Origin: CALLCD01 sp039817885
GTDB taxonomy: Bacteria > Pseudomonadota > Alphaproteobacteria > Caulobacterales > Hyphomonadaceae
Direction of reading: 5' to 3'
DNA: 7,767 nucleotides
NCBI GenBank assembly: GCA_039817885.1
Contig: JBCBUY010000121.1
Span: 1 to 7,767, forward strand
Part shown: positions 5,765 through 7,767 of the stretch, one piece after another
Position numbering within the stretch: position 1 is the stretch's first letter
How the letters are laid out: every line of letters starts with the position of its first letter
The notes under the pieces: model-generated
What the model saw: only the letters and a program-made list of their open reading frames with translations
Told to the model about the DNA's origin: nothing
Databases searched by the model: none
Position numbers and translations under genes: made by a program

Positions 5765-7138
5765 CTAAGCGGTGTTTGGGATATTGAGAGATGGCTTGGG
5801 AGCGTATTTAGCGAGTTTTCTGAGGTTTTGGGTCGTGGCGGCGAGAAGAAATTCGTCATTGGCGCCAGTGGGGCCTCGCAACCTTAATCGTCGGAAGCCA
5901 TGCTGGCACTTGAGATGAGCAAAGCTCATTTCGACCTTCTTTCGATCTCGCCTGGATTGTTCGTATTCGGGAGTTTCGCGGAGACGCTTCACTTCATCTC
6001 TGGCATGCTCATAGATTGATCGACCAACACGTTTGTTGCGTGCGTTCGGACAGCACTTTTGTTTTAGCGGACAGACTGCGCAATCTGAGTTGCTCGATCT
6101 ATACATTCGCTTCTTGTCTTTCGTGATGCCAGATCGCGGAACCTTATATTGCCTTCGTTGATGGCGGAGCGCTTTACCATTTGGACATGTGAAGAAATCT
6201 CGTTCCTTATTGTAGACGAAGTCTTTGATCGTGAAATTCGTCGTCGGCGCGCCTGGTGGTTCAAGCAACGCAACATGTGGTTCGATCTGTTTCTCATCGA
6301 CCATCCAAGCCACAATCTCAGCAGCGCCATAAGCACCATCTCCCATCAGGCGCTTCGGTTTTAGTCCAAACCGATCTTCAGTTCTGTCGATCATCGTCTT
6401 GGCCGCTTCAACCTCGGCTTTGCGATATGCTGGGGTTGGCTCAACATCAACAATCACCGACGTCTCTACATCCAGAAGATAGTTGGTCGCCCAGGTAAAT
6501 CGGGCCTGTCCGCCGATCGCGGCTGTCCATCGCGCGGTTGGATCAGTGAGTGAGATTTTCTTACGCGGTGCACCATCTTGGTCGATCGCATCAAGATATT
6601 CTGTGACTGGACGAGACGCGATCTTTGGATCCGACCAATCAATCGGTTCATCGGCTTCGACGGCATTGTCCTCACTCGCATCGGCGCGGATCATACTGGC
6701 ATCAACCGCAAACCCTTCGCCTTTGACCAGGCCTTCAGACATGCAGCTGAAAACCACTTGCTCGAACAACTTCCTGAAGAGATCACTCTCCCGGAACCGG
6801 CCATGCCGCGCCTTGGAGAACGTCGAGTGGTTAGGGATCTGGTCTTCGATACCAAGCTTGCAGAACCATCGATAAGCGAGGTTTAGATGAACCTCCTCGC
6901 AAAGCCGACGTTCCGAGCGAATGCCGTAGCAATACCCCACAATCAGCATCCGGCACATCAGTTCCGGATCGACTGAGGGGCGACCGGTGTGACTATAGAA
7001 GGGCTTTAAATGCGCGCGAATGTCATCAAAGTCGAGGAACCGATCAATCTTCCGGAGCAGGTGATCCGCTGAAACCATCTCCTCCAGAGAAAACTCATAA
7101 AACAGCTTCGCAACACCGCCTTCTAACCGTCCCATCAT
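5765..7138 (-). CDS. IS1182-family DDE transposase
   Basis: A 457-residue transposase that catalyses cut-and-paste movement of the surrounding IS. Residues about 46-123 are the DUF772-type N-terminal domain (TGRPSVDPELMCRMLI, YGIRSERRLCEE, PNHSTFSKARHGRF). The DDE catalytic triad is visible as Asp146 (GFAVDAS), Asp267 (LMGDGAYG) and Glu403 (KKVEMSFAHLK). Between the last two lies a Cys cluster CAVCPLKQKCCP (353-364) typical of the family. Length is normal and the frame is intact, so the enzyme is probably active. The start is at the first of two adjacent ATGs (7138, 7135), with GAGGAG about 8 nt upstream. The stop is TAG at 5765-5767. Transcription points toward the ParB/methyltransferase gene, so read-through or an outward promoter could alter its expression. 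Confidence 0.95.
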   Translation of the reverse strand: MMGRLEGGVAKLFYEFSLEEMVSADHLLRKIDRFLDFDDIRAHLKPFYSHTGRPSVDPELMCRMLIVGYCYGIRSERRLCEEVHLNLAYRWFCKLGIEDQIPNHSTFSKARHGRFRESDLFRKLFEQVVFSCMSEGLVKGEGFAVDASMIRADASEDNAVEADEPIDWSDPKIASRPVTEYLDAIDQDGAPRKKISLTDPTARWTAAIGGQARFTWATNYLLDVETSVIVDVEPTPAYRKAEVEAAKTMIDRTEDRFGLKPKRLMGDGAYGAAEIVAWMVDEKQIEPHVALLEPPGAPTTNFTIKDFVYNKERDFFTCPNGKALRHQRRQYKVPRSGITKDKKRMYRSSNSDCAVCPLKQKCCPNARNKRVGRSIYEHARDEVKRLRETPEYEQSRRDRKKVEMSFAHLKCQHGFRRLRLRGPTGANDEFLLAATTQNLRKLAKYAPKPSLNIPNTA

Positions 7139-7197
7139 CGCGCATCTCCTCGACCTGCACGAAAATCAATGAATCAGAATTCGACCGAATTAACCCG

Positions 7198-7209
7198 GAG
7201 TTTTTCAAC
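7198..7209 (-). repeat. Right terminal inverted repeat of the IS (core)
   Basis: GAGTTTTTCAAC on the plus strand, the exact partner of 5674-5685. It lies 60 bp upstream of the transposase start, on the promoter side of that gene. Confidence 0.75.
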
Positions 7210-7280
7210 AGTATCGGCGCAGAAGCAGACACTAGCTTTGTAGGACGAAGGCTAATGCCCGGTATTCTGACGAATTCTTG

Positions 7281-7767
7281 TCAGCCCATCTTGTAGTTTG
7301 TAACCAACATTTCAGATGTCGATGATCGATGCCGGGGGTCTCCAGCAATCGAACTTTGCCGAAAAAGTGTTTCTACATTACCGATGTCGCCAAATAGGTC
7401 TCGAGTACTAGCGTGATCAGCATTTGTAATCGCAAATAGCACACCTCGTTTCGATGCTCTGCGCAGAGCTTGTTTAAGTCTTACCTGATCTTCCCAAGCA
7501 AATATTTTTTGGTTGTATTTCACAAAACCGTTCAAGTTGTGTTTGACACTATACGGAGGGTCGATGAACAAAAAGTCCCCCGACATGGAGAAATCAATAG
7601 CGTCTTCGAAGTCCAGGACCGTTAGTTCCGCGGCAGCAAGTGCAGTGGACCATTTCTCGAAGTTATCTGTGTCAAATATCACAGTTTGACGAGTACCGAT
7701 TGGAACATTGAAACGCCCCTTTTTGTTCTCTCTGTACAAACCATTCCAACAGGTGCGATTTAGATAC
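7281..7767 (-). CDS. Dam-like (D12 class) adenine-specific DNA methyltransferase, N-terminus beyond window
   Basis: The frame enters from the right edge, and the visible 161 residues are the C-terminal half. TTG 7739 is internal, not the start, because the frame is open upstream to 7766 and reads YLNRTCWNGLYRENKKG, the hallmark segment of Dam (LNRTCFNGLYRVNKKGEFNVPFG in the family). Then come FNVPIG, the catalytic motif IV as DFLFIDPPYSVKHN, a helix EDQVRLKQALRRA, GVLFAITNADH, and a C-terminal segment FRQSSIAGD...SEMLVTNY. That last segment corresponds to the Dam region ending ELLALY. The N-terminal SAM-binding FxGxG motif lies off the window. The product should transfer methyl groups to adenine N6. 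Specificity for GATC is likely from the family but not proven. Family size suggests about 270 residues in full. The stop TGA is at 7281-7283. The IS lies just downstream. Confidence 0.9.
   Translation of the reverse strand, partial: YLNRTCWNGLYRENKKGRFNVPIGTRQTVIFDTDNFEKWSTALAAAELTVLDFEDAIDFSMSGDFLFIDPPYSVKHNLNGFVKYNQKIFAWEDQVRLKQALRRASKRGVLFAITNADHASTRDLFGDIGNVETLFRQSSIAGDPRHRSSTSEMLVTNYKMG

Larger units (their letters stand above)
5674..7209 (-). mobile_element. IS1182-like insertion sequence
   Basis: About 1.5 kb with one transposase gene bracketed by inverted ends. GTTGAAAAACTC at 5674-5685 matches GAGTTTTTCAAC at 7198-7209 exactly. Similarity continues inward (GTT-ATT positions) and weakly outward. 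The borders given are those of the exact 12-bp core. A symmetric GTCTGC (5653-5658) / GCAGAC (7225-7230), each 15 bp outside the core, may mean that the true ends lie at about 5653 and 7230. No target-site duplication is obvious with either boundary. It sits between two methyltransferase genes and is transcribed in the same direction as both. Confidence 0.85.

Noticed and set aside
6483..6886. Plus-strand ORFs inside the transposase region
   Set aside because: They are antisense shadows of the DDE transposase, whose catalytic residues lie in the minus frame.
1..7767. CRISPR array, tRNA or rRNA genes
   Set aside because: No regularly spaced repeats, cloverleaf-like stretch or conserved rRNA segment was seen on either strand.

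Overview
The window looks like an accessory region of an alphaproteobacterium, perhaps a marine or soil Rhodobacterales- or Hyphomonadaceae-like lineage. This is inference from three things: a ParB-domain/DNA-methylase fusion coupled to a DUF5681 protein, an IS1182-type transposase, and an agarase-style CBM6 domain on an exported protein. No taxonomic marker gene is present. All genes are on the minus strand except the Mrr-like nuclease.

Layout. (a) 1-1574, minus: the N-terminal 524 codons of a large exported multidomain carbohydrate-binding protein that runs off the left edge. The frame has no stop codon in the window. (b) 1575-1867: non-coding, then a 50-codon open tail (1868-2020) that looks like a frame-shifted end of the next gene. 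(c) 1995-2252, minus: a small XRE-type regulator, divergent from (d) 2347-3291, plus: a predicted Mrr-like (PD-(D/E)XK) restriction endonuclease. The gap between them and the first nuclease codons hold two mirror-image copies of a 16-bp element, like controller-protein operators. (e) 3350-4123 and 4116-5417, minus: a DUF5681 protein with an AT-hook-like motif, translationally coupled behind a ParB-N/DNA-methylase fusion. A perfect 10-bp inverted repeat lies just upstream of the fusion's start. (f) About 5674-7209: an apparently intact IS1182-like insertion sequence with a 457-aa transposase and imperfect terminal repeats. (g) 7281-7767, minus: the C-terminal 161 residues of a Dam-like (D12 class) adenine methyltransferase, entering from the right edge.

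Functionally, the right four-fifths is a DNA modification and restriction cluster: two unrelated methyltransferases (one Dam-like, one beta-class N4/N6 type), one Mrr-like nuclease and a C-protein-like regulator. It is interrupted by an IS between the two methyltransferase genes. The methyltransferase/DUF5681 pair is of a kind often seen in prophage-like regions, so a decayed or mobile phage-derived segment is as plausible as a dedicated defence island. The best candidate for an undescribed unit is the regulator/nuclease pair with its mirrored operators. Whether the methyltransferases protect against that nuclease cannot be told from sequence. The cell-surface protein at the left probably belongs to a separate transcription unit.
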